Assembly: GCA_902800625.1 (NCBI GenBank)
Contig: CADCFG010000013.1
Coordinates: 1 to 64,000, forward strand
Direction: 5' to 3'
DNA: 64,000 nucleotides
DNA from: an uncultured Eubacteriales bacterium
GTDB lineage: Bacteria > Bacillota > Clostridia > Christensenellales > Aristaeellaceae
Made by a program: the position numbers and the translations under genes. Under the pieces are notes generated by a model. The model did no database searches. It saw only the letters and a program-made list of their open reading frames with translations, and had not been told where the DNA came from. Positions 17,019-26,459 of the stretch are shown here, one piece after another; within the stretch, counting starts at the first letter, position 1; the number at the start of each line of letters is the position of its first letter.

Positions 17019-17246
17019 TCAGATGATCTCCACAAACACGGGCTTGTCGCTCTTCACGGAAGCGGCCTTGACCACCGTGCGGATGGCCTTGGCGATGCGG
17101 CCCTGCTTGCCGATGACCTTGCCCATGTCGTCGGGATCCACGCGAAGCTCGATGACGATGCTGTCCTCGTTCTCCACCTCGCGCACATCCACGGCCTCCG
17201 GCTTCTCCACCAGGGCCTGGGCGATATACTTGACCAATTCAACCAT
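17019..17246 (-). CDS. khpA: KH-domain RNA-binding protein KhpA
   Basis: 75 aa, the usual length for KhpA/YlqC. It is a single KH domain with the GxxG loop as VIGKQGR (KVIGKQGRIAKAIR) and a C-terminal beta strand. It binds RNA, usually with KhpB, and influences cell division and elongation genes in Gram-positive bacteria. It lies 2 nt after rpsP, the normal genomic context, and is the last gene of the operon here. Confidence 0.93.
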   Translation of the reverse strand: MVELVKYIAQALVEKPEAVDVREVENEDSIVIELRVDPDDMGKVIGKQGRIAKAIRTVVKAASVKSDKPVFVEII

Positions 17247-17248
17247 GA

Positions 17249-17488
17249 TTACAGGACTCCGCCCTTCTTGAGCAGCGCGCGGACGGTGTCGGTGGGCTGA
17301 GCGCCCACGCCCAGCCAGTACTTGGCGCGCTCGTCGTTGATCTTCATCTCAACGGGCTCGGCGACGGGATTGTAGTAGCCGATCTCCTCGATGAAGCGGC
17401 CGTCGCGGGGGTTGCGGCTGTCGGTGACAACCAGGCGATAGAAGGGCTTCTTCTTCATGCCCATTCTCTTCAGACGAATCTTGACCAT
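17249..17488 (-). CDS. rpsP: 30S ribosomal protein S16
   Basis: 79 aa with the characteristic [20 protein letters not shown] start and [12 protein letters not shown] motif. It is a small-subunit protein needed for 30S assembly. AAGGAGGAATT precedes the start at 17488. It is tightly linked to khpA downstream and follows ffh by about 110 nt. Confidence 0.97.
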   Translation of the reverse strand: MVKIRLKRMGMKKKPFYRLVVTDSRNPRDGRFIEEIGYYNPVAEPVEMKINDERAKYWLGVGAQPTDTVRALLKKGGVL

Positions 17489-17597
17489 TTGGAATTCCTC
17501 CTTAAAAGTATCAGATGTTGTATATATACGGCTTGTGCCACGTATATCGGTTGAAAACTTGCCTGGGGCATCGGGGGGACTTGCTCCCCTGTCCACA

Positions 17598-18947
17598 TCA
17601 GAACCTGGGCATCTTCCCGAACGGCATGCGCATCCTGCCGCGCTTGCCGCCGCCCATCATGCTCTTCATCATGCTGCGGGCCTGCTCGAACTGCTTCAGC
17701 AGCAAATTCACGTCCTGCACGGTGGTGCCGCTGCCGGCGGCCACGCGACGCTTGCGGGAGCCGTTCAGGATGTCGGGGTTGCGGCGCTCCATGCGGGTCA
17801 TGGACAGGATGATGGCCTCGTTCTTCTTCTGGGCCTTGGATACCTGCTCCTCGTCGATGTCCACGTCCTTGATCTTGCTGCCAATGCCGGGGATCATCTT
17901 CAGCAGGTCGGTGATGGAGCCCATCTTGTTCATCTGCTTGAGCTGCTCCAGATAATCCTCCAGGGTGAAGGTATTGGTGCGCATCTTGCGGGTGAGATCC
18001 AGGGCCTGCTTCTCGTCGAAGTTTTCCTGCGCCTTGTCGATCAGCGTCAGCACGTCGCCCATGCCCAGGATGCGGGAAGCCATGCGGTCCGGGTGGAAGG
18101 GCTCGATGTCGGTCAGCTTCTCGCCGATGCCGCTGAACTTGATGGGCTTGCCCGTCACCGCGCGCACGCTGATGGCCGCGCCGCCGCGGGTGTCGCCGTC
18201 CAGCTTGGTGAGGATCACGCCGTCCACGCCCAGCTCCTCGTTGAAGGTCTTGGCCACGTTTACGGCGTCCTGGCCGGTCATGGCGTCCACCACCAGCAGG
18301 ATCTCCTTGGGGTTGACCGCCGCGCGCACGTCGCGCAGCTCCTGCATCAGGTTCTCGTCGATGTGCAGCCGGCCGGCGGTGTCGATGATCACCGGGTCGC
18401 GGCCGTAGTACCGGGCGTAGTCCACGGCTTCCTTGGCAATCTCAACGGGGTTGCCCTGGCCGCGCTCGAACACCTCCACGCCCACCTGCTCGCCGACCAC
18501 CTGCAGCTGCTTGATGGCGGCAGGGCGGTACACATCGCAGGCCACCAGCAGGGGCTTCTTGTTGTCCTTCTTCAGCAGGTTGCCGAGCTTGGCGCACATG
18601 GTGGTCTTGCCCGCGCCCTGCAGGCCAGCCATCATGTAGATCGTGGGCGCCTGGGGGGAGTAGGTCAGCCGCGCGTTGGTGCCGCCCATCAGGTCCGTCA
18701 ATTCCTCGTTGACGATCTTGATGACCTGCTGGCCGGGGGTCAGGCTCTGCATGATGTCCGCGCCGACGGCCCGCTCGGTGACCTTCTTGACGAAGTCCTT
18801 CACCACCAGGAAGTTCACGTCGGCCTCCAGCAGCGCCATGCGCACCTCGCGCATCGCGGCCTTGACGTCGGCCTCGCTCAGCTTGCCCTTGCTGTTCAGC
18901 TTTTTGAACGCGCCTTGCAGCTTATCGGTCAATCCCTCGAATGCCAT
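17598..18947 (-). CDS. ffh: Signal recognition particle protein Ffh
   Basis: 449 aa, normal for Ffh. The N domain (1-~90) and the G domain follow, with P-loop [23 protein letters not shown] and [10 protein letters not shown]. The C-terminal M domain (~300-449) is Met-rich, with [18 protein letters not shown] and the final [13 protein letters not shown] that binds SRP RNA and signal peptides. It targets nascent membrane and secreted proteins to the Sec translocon. The start at 18947 has a GGAGG site. It follows ylxM, its known regulator. Confidence 0.98.
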   Translation of the reverse strand: MAFEGLTDKLQGAFKKLNSKGKLSEADVKAAMREVRMALLEADVNFLVVKDFVKKVTERAVGADIMQSLTPGQQVIKIVNEELTDLMGGTNARLTYSPQAPTIYMMAGLQGAGKTTMCAKLGNLLKKDNKKPLLVACDVYRPAAIKQLQVVGEQVGVEVFERGQGNPVEIAKEAVDYARYYGRDPVIIDTAGRLHIDENLMQELRDVRAAVNPKEILLVVDAMTGQDAVNVAKTFNEELGVDGVILTKLDGDTRGGAAISVRAVTGKPIKFSGIGEKLTDIEPFHPDRMASRILGMGDVLTLIDKAQENFDEKQALDLTRKMRTNTFTLEDYLEQLKQMNKMGSITDLLKMIPGIGSKIKDVDIDEEQVSKAQKKNEAIILSMTRMERRNPDILNGSRKRRVAAGSGTTVQDVNLLLKQFEQARSMMKSMMGGGKRGRMRMPFGKMPRF

Positions 18948-18970
18948 GGAATGTCCTCCAGTGTCGTATG

Positions 18971-19327
18971 TCAATCCCTGGGGATGATGTCCTCCAGCGC
19001 CCGCCGCGCCGCCTGGATGGCGGGAGCGTCCTCGGGCGAGGGGCGCACCTTCGACAGCGCCGCCAGGCACTTCTCGGCGGCCTCGGTCTGCGCCCTGTGG
19101 CGCTTCACCAGCCCCAGCTTTTCCTCATAGCCCGTCAGCTGCTTCTTCGCCTTTGCCAGCGTGTCGAACACGCCCTGGCGGGTGATGGCCAGCTGGTCGG
19201 CGATCTCCTGCTGGGAGAGGTCCTCCTCGCAGTACAGCCGCATGACCTCCTGGCGGTGCTCGGTGAGCAGCGGGCCGTAGAAGTCCAGCAGGTAATTCAG
19301 CTCTACCCGTTCCTCCATGTCCGCCAT
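18971..19327 (-). CDS. ylxM: YlxM-family helix-turn-helix protein
   Basis: 118 aa. It is a sigma-70 region 4-like HTH protein with LNYLLDFYGPLLTEHR and the HTH 'DLSQQEIADQLAITRQGVFDTLAKAK'-type core (split here: SQQEIADQLAITRQGV). YlxM/p13 modulates SRP activity or ffh expression. It is the first gene of the operon. The start at 19327 has GGAGG; an in-frame ATG 9 nt downstream is an alternative. Confidence 0.92.
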   Translation of the reverse strand: MADMEERVELNYLLDFYGPLLTEHRQEVMRLYCEEDLSQQEIADQLAITRQGVFDTLAKAKKQLTGYEEKLGLVKRHRAQTEAAEKCLAALSKVRPSPEDAPAIQAARRALEDIIPRD

Positions 19328-19369
19328 ACCGCGCCTCCGAAGCAAGCTGTTTTGCTTGACAGCCTGTAT

Positions 19370-19398
19370 ATTATAGGGGATTTTGGCAGCTATGTCAA
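19370..19398 (-). promoter_or_regulatory. Promoter of the ylxM-ffh-rpsP-khpA operon
   Basis: Minus strand: TTGACA (19393-19398), exactly 17 bp, TATAAT (19370-19375): a full consensus promoter. Confidence 0.93.
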
Positions 19399-19441
19399 GT
19401 GTTTTTGATTGACGAGCGCGGAATTCACGCAGATTTTGCAA

Positions 19442-19470
19442 TTGACAAAGGGGCACTGTTTCTATATGAT
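19442..19470 (+). promoter_or_regulatory. Promoter of the fRMsr gene
   Basis: TTGACA (19442-19447), 17-bp spacer, TATGAT (19465-19470), divergent from the ylxM promoter 44 nt away. Confidence 0.85.
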
Positions 19471-19495
19471 GGGGTCAGAAACGGGAAAGGACGGG

Positions 19496-19954
19496 ATGGA
19501 TATGGATTATGAGCTTCTGTGCGCGCAGGTGGAGGGGCTGGCGAAGGCGGAAAAGTGGTACGTGTCGCTGATGGCCAACGCCGCGGCGCTGCTGTATCAT
19601 TCCCTGGAGGATTTGAACTGGGCGGGGTTTTACTTCATCCGGGGGGACGAGCTGGTGCTGGGGCCGTTCCAGGGCAAGCTGGCCTGCGTGCGCATCCCGC
19701 TGGGTAAGGGCGTGTGCAGCGCGGCGGCGCGCAAGGACCGCACCCAGCGCGTGCCGGACGTGCACGCCTTCCCCGGCCACATCGCCTGCGACAGCGCGAG
19801 CAACTCCGAGATCGTGGTTCCCATCCACGCGGGCGGGCGGGTCGCGGCCGTGCTGGACATCGACAGCCCGACGCTGGATCGGTTCAGCGAGGCCGACCAG
19901 GCGGGGCTGGAGGCGTTTGCGCGGGTGATCGAGGAGAACATGATCCTGGATTGA
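19496..19954 (+). CDS. GAF-domain free methionine-(R)-sulfoxide reductase
   Basis: 152 aa, a single GAF domain. The motifs LNWAGFYF, GPFQGKLACVRIP, GKGVCSAAA and HIACDSASNSEIVVPI match fRMsr (MsrC), including the three conserved cysteines used in catalysis and resolution. It reduces free methionine-R-sulfoxide in the cytoplasm. The start at 19496 is preferred for its AAAGGA spacing; an in-frame ATG at 19502 is possible. Confidence 0.92.
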   Translation: MDMDYELLCAQVEGLAKAEKWYVSLMANAAALLYHSLEDLNWAGFYFIRGDELVLGPFQGKLACVRIPLGKGVCSAAARKDRTQRVPDVHAFPGHIACDSASNSEIVVPIHAGGRVAAVLDIDSPTLDRFSEADQAGLEAFARVIEENMILD

Positions 19955-19955
19955 C

Positions 19956-19992
19956 GAAAAATGATGCAGGGGTGGCATAATGCCACCCCTGC
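19956..19992. terminator. Bidirectional terminator
   Basis: A 12-bp perfect stem (GCAGGGGTGGCA type) at 19966-19992 lies between convergent genes. On the minus side it is followed by CATCATTTTT. Confidence 0.75.
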
Positions 19993-20011
19993 GCTGATTG
20001 TTCCAATCGCA

Positions 20012-21268
20012 TCAGTACGCCACGAACCACACCGCCGCGTCATGGGCGGGGAGTTTGGCGGAGATATTCCCGCTGCGGGCGGGTTTGCCCGTCCACAGCT
20101 CGGTGGCGGAGCAGTATTCCCGCTCGAGATAAGCCGGTTCGAGGGCAACCCTGCGCGCCCTGTCCGACAGGTTGAACAGCGCCGCATAGCATCCCGTGCC
20201 GTCCCTGCGCGGGGCGATCCAGGCGGCCTCTTCCTCCGTGGTGTACAGCGGATGGGCGCACCAGCTCTCCCTCTCAATGGAAAGCACGTCGGCATTGGTG
20301 AGCAGGCCCAGCGTGAAGCCGTCGTTCTTCGGCAGGTCCCCGCCGATCATCAGTGGGCTCCGCATCATGCACCACAGCGTCAGCATCGTGCGCTGCTCCG
20401 CTGGGGTGAACCGGGTCCACTTGCCGTCGGGATGGCTGTCATAGCACTGGCGCAGCGCGCCCACGGGCAGCATGTCGGCGTCCGGCCAATGGCCCGGCGC
20501 GGCGTGGACGCACCACTTCTCTGCCCGCTCGAACATGCCCTTCAAAAGCCGCCAATCATCCCAGAAGTCGTCGGTGATGCGCCACATGTTGGCGTATTTT
20601 TTCAAATGCCCGGCCCGATCCAGCGGCGCGGGGCCGGGGGAGAGGCTGAGCGCGATGTCCCGCCCGCAGCTGCTGCAGGCCTGGCTGATCAGCTCGATCT
20701 CCCGCTGGCAGCGGGGGTATTCCCGGGCGATGTCGTCGCACTTGACGAAGTCCACGCCCCAGTCGGCGTAGAGGGCGAACAGGCTGTCGTAGTAGGCCTT
20801 CGCGCCGGGATGGTCGCATTTCAGGCCGTACATGTCCGGGTTCCAGGCGCAGACGGAGCTGGGGTTGGCCGCCTCGTCGCAGCGGTATTCGCTGTTCAGG
20901 ATGGGTAGGTGCCGGTGGGCGGCCATGCGCGGCATGCCTCGCATGATGTGGATGCCGAACTTCAGCCCCAGGGAATGAATGTAATCGGCGAGGGGCCCAA
21001 AGCCCGCGCCGCCCTTCGCGCTGGGAAAGCGATTCTCCGCCGGCAGCAGGCGGCCGTACGCGTCCATGGGCTCGTCGGAGAAGGGCTCGTATTCGTGGGA
21101 GACGGCGGTGGGCTGGTACCACTGGATGTCCACCACCACGTATTCCCAGCCGTATGCCTTTAAATGCTCTGCCATGTATTCCGCGTTGGCGCGCACCTGT
21201 GCTTCCGTCACAGCCGCGCCGTAGCAGTCCCAGCTGTTCCAGCCCATGGGGGGATATTTAGCGATCAT
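20012..21268 (-). CDS. GH27-type alpha-galactosidase (cytoplasmic)
   Basis: 418 aa, no signal peptide. It starts with the GH27 signature PPMGWNSWD and YVVVDIQWYQ. The nucleophile is Asp178 in DFVKCDD and the acid/base is Asp234 in the WRITDD motif (canonical R-x-x-x-D). A C-terminal beta domain follows (~310-418). It removes terminal alpha-galactose, or less likely beta-arabinopyranose, from imported oligosaccharides. AAGGAGGT precedes the ATG. It stands alone, with no transporter adjacent. Confidence 0.9.
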   Translation of the reverse strand: MIAKYPPMGWNSWDCYGAAVTEAQVRANAEYMAEHLKAYGWEYVVVDIQWYQPTAVSHEYEPFSDEPMDAYGRLLPAENRFPSAKGGAGFGPLADYIHSLGLKFGIHIMRGMPRMAAHRHLPILNSEYRCDEAANPSSVCAWNPDMYGLKCDHPGAKAYYDSLFALYADWGVDFVKCDDIAREYPRCQREIELISQACSSCGRDIALSLSPGPAPLDRAGHLKKYANMWRITDDFWDDWRLLKGMFERAEKWCVHAAPGHWPDADMLPVGALRQCYDSHPDGKWTRFTPAEQRTMLTLWCMMRSPLMIGGDLPKNDGFTLGLLTNADVLSIERESWCAHPLYTTEEEAAWIAPRRDGTGCYAALFNLSDRARRVALEPAYLEREYCSATELWTGKPARSGNISAKLPAHDAAVWFVAY

Positions 21269-21426
21269 GGGTTGACCTCCTTGTCGATCAAATCAGGTGG
21301 TTTCATTTTAGCCCCGGCAGGAGCCCCCTGTCAAGGCCGTCGGCCACCTGCACTTTTGTACAGTTCCCATTTTCCGCCGACTATGATACAATAGGTACGG
21401 ACAATGGACCATGAGGGGGCTTCTAT

Positions 21427-23799
21427 ATGGCACAGCCGCCCATCATCCGCAGAACGGAAAAGCTGAGGACGCTGACCGCCCTCCTGCAGGAGCGGGGGAC
21501 GGTGTATTTGTCCGCGTTCTTTTACAGCGGCAAGACGGTGCTGCTGGACCAGCTGTGCGATTCGTGGAACGGCGGTGTGCTCCGCTTCCGCTCCGGGAAG
21601 GACGACTGGGCGGCCTTCCGGGAGCGCGTGGAGGCGGGCGAGGAAGCGCTGATTGTCATCGACAGCATCGACAACCCCTCCGGCGCCATGGCGGAGGAGC
21701 TGGCTTCGCTGCTGGTGGGGCTGCGCGAGGGGCAATGCGCCGCGCTGGCCGGGCGGGCACAGCTGCCGACGGAGCTGCACAGGCTGTGCGTCAGCGGCGC
21801 GATTGCCACGCTGGGCAGGGAATTCATGATGTTCGACGAGGAGGAGATCGTGCAGCTGTTCCTGGAGTACGGGGTGGAGCTGGTCCCAGCGGACGTCCGG
21901 CTGATCCAGGACAGGCTGTGGGGCTGGGCGTTCGGCCTGCACATCCTGGCGCAGCAGATGCTGAACCACCCCGGCGCGTCGCTGGGCATGATGATCGAGA
22001 ATGCCCGCTCGGACATCAAGCGCATCCTGGTGGCGGACGTGGTGCTGGCGTTCCCGGAGCAGGAGCGCCAGCTGATGTACAACCTGTCTCCCTTCGAGCG
22101 CTTTTCCGAGGGCATGGCGCGAATGGTGACCGGCCGCAACGACGCGCCGCGCATCATGGAGGCCATCGCCCGGAAATCCTATATGCTGCTGCGCGGACGG
22201 GAAGGGGAGTATACCTTCGTTCCTATCGTGCGGCAGGCGCTGTTCGACGAGATGCGCAACCTGTACAGCCAGGATTACATCAACGGCCAGTACAAGCGGG
22301 CGGCCCTGTTTTTTGAGCTTCAAAACGAGATACCGAAGGCGATTTCCTGTTACAGGCGGCTGGGCGACGCGGAGAAGGTCCGGGAGATGCTGATTCGCGA
22401 CACCTACAACCGGCCCGCGGACGGCGACTATGTGGACCTGCGGGAGGGCTACGCCATGCTGTCGGAGGAGACGATCCTGGCCTATCCCGAGCTGATGAAG
22501 GGCAAGTGCGAGATCGAGTGCCTCCGGGGCCACGCGGAGGAGAGCGACCGCTGGTATGGCGAGCTGGAGAAGTTCATCCGCAAAACGCCCCCGCGGGACG
22601 CGCGCCGCCAGACAGCGGAGGAGGCCCGGGCCTATCTGGATCTGTGCCTTTCCCAGCGGGGCAGCCGCGACACCCTGAGGAAGCTGCTGGTGGCCGCGAA
22701 GAACCCCGGGCTGCGGCAGTCGGCCGTCTGGCGCAACGGCTTCAATGTGTCCGGCAACAGCGCCAGCCTGCTGAATGGCGGGCTGGACTTCTCCCGCTGG
22801 GTGCCCCATGGCTGGACCCTCTACCGCCTGTTCAAGGGGCCCATCGAGCTGGCCCTGGGCCGGGGCGGCGGCGTGGCGGATATCGCCATCGCCGAGCGGG
22901 AGCTGGAGGCCAATCCCGACGGCGATTACAGCGTGGCCATGGCGAAGGTGCGGCAGGGGCTGCAGCGCGTCACGGACAATCCGGAGATGCACTACGCCGC
23001 CATCGGCGTCCAGAGCCGGATCGAGGCGGCCCGGGGCAACGCCGGGGAGGCCATCCGGATGATCGACAACGCCATCGCCTCGCTGACCCCGGATCACCCG
23101 CGCAGGCTGCGGCAGAACCTGGAGGTGTTCAGGCTCGGGCTGATGCTGCTGGGGGGCGATGCGTCCGCAGCGCGGAACTGGCTGGAGACCGGGGTGCCGG
23201 ACGAGACCGACGACTTCGTCATCATGGATCGGTATGCCTATATGCTGAAGCTGCGCCTGTATATCATACTGGCCCAGAGGGAGAAGATCCCCTTCCTTGC
23301 GGCGCTGCTGCGACAGTATTTTGAAAGCTACGAGCGGCCTTATATGCTGATCCAGCTGAACCTGCTGGAGGCGGTCTGCCACTACCGCGCCGGGGAGGCG
23401 GCATGGCGGGAGCGGATGGAGGAGGCGCTGGCGCTGGCGAAGCGATACGGCCTGGTGCGCGTCATCGCGGACGAAGGCATGGCCGTCATAGACATGCTCA
23501 ACGATCTGGACCTGCCGGACGGCCCCTGGGAGCGCAGCGTGCTGGCCCTGACGAGAAGGCAGGCGGCGAACTACCCCAACTACATGAAGCAGGCGGCCAT
23601 CAAGCCGGTGTTCACCGACCGGGAATACCAGGTCTATTCGCTGATGATCGCTGGCTACAGGAACGCGAAGATCGCTTCGATATTGAACATATCGGAGCGC
23701 ACGGTGAAATACTTCTGCGCCTTGATCTATAAGAAAATGGGCGTGACAACCCGGGCGGAGGCCCTGACCCGGGCGGCGGAATTGGGGGATATCAAGTGA
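21427..23799 (+). CDS. MalT/LuxR-type large ATP-binding transcriptional regulator
   Basis: 790 aa. The N terminus is an STAND-like ATPase with a reduced P-loop (FFYSGKTVLLDQL) and a Walker B (ALIVIDSID). A long helical, TPR-like middle (~300-700) follows. The C terminus is a LuxR HTH: FTDREYQVYSLMIAGYRN..IA..L.ISERTVK...IYKKMGV. The layout is that of MalT-type one-component activators sensing an inducer. Its stop overlaps the GTG of the clostripain-like gene, so it probably controls or is co-produced with that protease. The ligand is not predictable. Confidence 0.85.
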   Translation: MAQPPIIRRTEKLRTLTALLQERGTVYLSAFFYSGKTVLLDQLCDSWNGGVLRFRSGKDDWAAFRERVEAGEEALIVIDSIDNPSGAMAEELASLLVGLREGQCAALAGRAQLPTELHRLCVSGAIATLGREFMMFDEEEIVQLFLEYGVELVPADVRLIQDRLWGWAFGLHILAQQMLNHPGASLGMMIENARSDIKRILVADVVLAFPEQERQLMYNLSPFERFSEGMARMVTGRNDAPRIMEAIARKSYMLLRGREGEYTFVPIVRQALFDEMRNLYSQDYINGQYKRAALFFELQNEIPKAISCYRRLGDAEKVREMLIRDTYNRPADGDYVDLREGYAMLSEETILAYPELMKGKCEIECLRGHAEESDRWYGELEKFIRKTPPRDARRQTAEEARAYLDLCLSQRGSRDTLRKLLVAAKNPGLRQSAVWRNGFNVSGNSASLLNGGLDFSRWVPHGWTLYRLFKGPIELALGRGGGVADIAIAERELEANPDGDYSVAMAKVRQGLQRVTDNPEMHYAAIGVQSRIEAARGNAGEAIRMIDNAIASLTPDHPRRLRQNLEVFRLGLMLLGGDASAARNWLETGVPDETDDFVIMDRYAYMLKLRLYIILAQREKIPFLAALLRQYFESYERPYMLIQLNLLEAVCHYRAGEAAWRERMEEALALAKRYGLVRVIADEGMAVIDMLNDLDLPDGPWERSVLALTRRQAANYPNYMKQAAIKPVFTDREYQVYSLMIAGYRNAKIASILNISERTVKYFCALIYKKMGVTTRAEALTRAAELGDIK

Positions 23800-25757
23800 A
23801 GAGAATTGTGTTTTGCGTCATACTGGCGGGACTTATGCTGCTGGGAATCAGCGCGGCCGCGGAGGCCGATCTGACGCTGCTGGTCTATATGTGCGGCGCC
23901 GATTTGCAGGACGCTGCCTGCGAGGACATCTACGAAATGGGCGTCGCCGAAAACGGGGACAATGTGAACATTGTCATTCTGGCGGGCGGCGCTTCGGAAT
24001 GGGACTTTGAGGAGATCGAAGGGAATACGAGGAACCTCGTCACGCTCCGCGACGGATACTTTGAATCCGTCACGGACTGGGGGTGGGCTTCCATGGGCAG
24101 CGAGGAGAGCCTGCGGGAGTTCCTGGAATACGGGCTCACCGAATATCCCGCCGGGAAGACGGCGGTGATCCTGTGGGACCACGGCGCGGGCTCCGAGGCG
24201 GGCGTGTGCTTTGACGATACGACGGAAGACGAGGACGGGCTGACGCTGACGGAGATCAACGATGCGCTCTACAACCTTGACGAGGCGCTGGGCGGCTTCC
24301 ACATCGACCTGTTCGGCTGTGACGCCTGCATGATGGCCACTTACGAGATGGCTGCGATGCTGTCCTGCTACGACATCGACTGCTATGTGGCCAGCGAGGA
24401 ACTGGAGCCGGGTACCGGCTGGCACTATACGCCCTGGCTGGAGGCCTTTGGGGAGAATCCCGACATGACCACGGAGGAGCTGTGCGAGCGGATTGTCGAC
24501 ACCTACATGCAGGCCGGGCTGGAGGAGACCCCGGACGATTACCTGACCCTGAGCGCCATCGACCTGAGACAGATCGACCCGCTGCAGAGCGCCATGGAGA
24601 ACATGGGCGCGGTGCTGATGGACGCGCTGGAGCAGGGAAACGCCGCGGAGGTTCGCCGCGGGCGCAGCCGGATGTACACCTTCGGCTCCTTTGATGACGG
24701 CAGCTGGGACATGGTGGACCTGGGCGCCATGCTGGACGCCTATGCCCGGTTTGACCCCGACGGGGCCGCCGAAGCGCGCCGGGCGATGTCGAAGGCGGTG
24801 CTGGTCAGTCGGCAGACGGATAACCTGAACCCCTGCTGCGGCCTGTCGGTGCTCATTCCCCAGGATACGAAGGACGAGTTTGAAAGCTACGTCGAGGGCC
24901 TGGACCTGTCCTTCTACATGCCCAACTGGATGGGCTTTGTGAAGGCCTACGCGCTCCAGCTGACGGGCGGCAGCCACAGCTTTGCCCAGACCACGCCCCA
25001 GGCCGTGACCGGTTCCGGGTTCCTCTCCCAGCTCGCCTCCATTTATGAGGATGCGCCGGACGAATGGTGCTGGAACGACGCGGCGGAAACCTATGAGGAG
25101 ACGGCCCCGAGCGGTGCGGTGATTGCGGCGGAGGGCGACTACGCCTTCTCCGCCAGCCTCGCGCCGGAGGATCTGCAATACCTGGATTATGTCGAGGGCA
25201 TGCTGATGATGGACGTCAGCGACGAAGAGCTGTTTGGCTATGTGGATCTGGGCCTGATGCAGAACAACGTGATCGACTGGAACACCGGCGAGGTCTACAG
25301 CCTGTTCGACGGCACCTGGCCGATCTTCGGCGACCAGTTGGTGCCGCTGTACGACCAGATCAGCAACGAATACGGCAGGCGCAGCCTGATCCCGGTGAAG
25401 CTGAACGGTGAATACACCTACCTGGTGGTGGAGTTCAAGGCCGGGGAAGCGGAAGGACGCGTCCTGGGGGCAAACGCAGGTTATGATGCCAACGGCCTGC
25501 CCATTCGCAGCATCACCCGGCTGAAGGAGGGCGACCGCATCGTGCCCGTCTATACGATGTATGTCGGCGCCGATGAGGACGACGACCTGGAGGAATCGGA
25601 GTTTGAGGGCGACGAGATCCTGTGGGAAGATGGAATGACCGTGACCTGGCAGGAGCTGGGCGACGAGGGAGACGCGATGGAAATGCTGTTCTGCTTCGTG
25701 CTGAACGACGTGTTTGGAGACTATGACATGACCGATATGGTCGCCTTTGAGGTTTAG
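23796..25757 (+). CDS. Secreted clostripain-family (C11) cysteine peptidase
   Basis: 653 aa. The N-terminal signal peptide is ~1-22 (cleavage around AAA). The C11 core begins at LTLLVYMCGADLQ. The catalytic dyad is His129 in WDHGAG and Cys178 in FGCDACMMATYE, the clostripain arrangement. The C-terminal half (~380-653) is beta-rich and acidic, of unknown role. Clostripain-like enzymes cleave after Arg or Lys. The GTG start overlaps the regulator's TGA (GTGA), indicating translational coupling. Confidence 0.88.
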   Translation: MKRIVFCVILAGLMLLGISAAAEADLTLLVYMCGADLQDAACEDIYEMGVAENGDNVNIVILAGGASEWDFEEIEGNTRNLVTLRDGYFESVTDWGWASMGSEESLREFLEYGLTEYPAGKTAVILWDHGAGSEAGVCFDDTTEDEDGLTLTEINDALYNLDEALGGFHIDLFGCDACMMATYEMAAMLSCYDIDCYVASEELEPGTGWHYTPWLEAFGENPDMTTEELCERIVDTYMQAGLEETPDDYLTLSAIDLRQIDPLQSAMENMGAVLMDALEQGNAAEVRRGRSRMYTFGSFDDGSWDMVDLGAMLDAYARFDPDGAAEARRAMSKAVLVSRQTDNLNPCCGLSVLIPQDTKDEFESYVEGLDLSFYMPNWMGFVKAYALQLTGGSHSFAQTTPQAVTGSGFLSQLASIYEDAPDEWCWNDAAETYEETAPSGAVIAAEGDYAFSASLAPEDLQYLDYVEGMLMMDVSDEELFGYVDLGLMQNNVIDWNTGEVYSLFDGTWPIFGDQLVPLYDQISNEYGRRSLIPVKLNGEYTYLVVEFKAGEAEGRVLGANAGYDANGLPIRSITRLKEGDRIVPVYTMYVGADEDDDLEESEFEGDEILWEDGMTVTWQELGDEGDAMEMLFCFVLNDVFGDYDMTDMVAFEV

Positions 25758-25870
25758 CAGCGTGTGAAAACCACCGAACCTGTACCAAAGGACAGTATAC
25801 AGCATGAGCTGCGGGGTTTATAATGACTCCAGTTCCACAAGGGACAAATCAGAAAGAGAGGTTATACCCC

Positions 25871-26401
25871 ATGAAGAAGTTTCTGTGTGTTGTGATGGCG
25901 CTGTGCCTGATGCTGTGCGCGACCGCGGTTCTGGCCGAGGAAGCTCCCGCCCTGAACTGGGAGGACTTTGAGCCGATCATGGAAGCCAGCGGCGTGACCG
26001 GCGAGTTCGTCTCCTTCGACGAGATCGCCGTGAAGATCTGGATCCCCGATGGGATGAACGCGGCTGAGCTCACTCAGGAGGACATTGACAAGGGCTTCAT
26101 CGGCTATTTCGCGCCGGAAGATCAGTCCGCTTCGCTGTCCGTCGTCTATGTCGATACGGAGGGCATGACCCTGGAGGAGTATGGCGAGACCCTGGCCGCC
26201 CAGGAAGGCGTGACTGGGATCGAGAACGGCACCGTGAACGGCCTGCCCTGCATCTCCTATGAGATTCCCGAGCAGAGCTCCGTGAGCATTGCCTTCACCA
26301 CCGAAGCCGGCTATGTGCTGGAAGTGACCTGCTGGCCGGTAGGCGACGAGAATGCCAATGTGCTTTGGGGCGCCGTGACCGCTTCCATTCAGCCCGAATA
26401 A
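25871..26401 (+). CDS. Small secreted protein, function unknown
   Basis: 176 aa. The signal peptide is ~1-21 (MKKFLCVVMALCLMLC..., ending VLA). The mature part is acidic with no Cys and reads as one alpha/beta domain. I do not recognise the family. GAGAGG precedes the ATG at 25871, and a TATAAT lies about 50 nt upstream (-35 poor). A strong terminator follows, so it is probably monocistronic. Confidence 0.8.
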   Translation: MKKFLCVVMALCLMLCATAVLAEEAPALNWEDFEPIMEASGVTGEFVSFDEIAVKIWIPDGMNAAELTQEDIDKGFIGYFAPEDQSASLSVVYVDTEGMTLEEYGETLAAQEGVTGIENGTVNGLPCISYEIPEQSSVSIAFTTEAGYVLEVTCWPVGDENANVLWGAVTASIQPE

Positions 26402-26413
26402 TTCTCCAAAACG

Positions 26414-26448
26414 GAAACGAGGCTGTCTCGCTGGAGACAGCCTCGTTT
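26414..26448. terminator. Bidirectional terminator
   Basis: A perfect 12-bp stem CGAGGCTGTCTC / GAGACAGCCTCG (26418-26445) is followed by TTTTG on the plus strand; the A-rich left flank can serve thrS on the minus strand. Confidence 0.9.
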
Positions 26449-26459
26449 TGTGACTTTGC

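Noticed and set aside
21331..23382. 683-aa minus-strand open frame opposite the LuxR-type regulator
   Set aside because: Shadow frame, no RBS, no recognisable domain.
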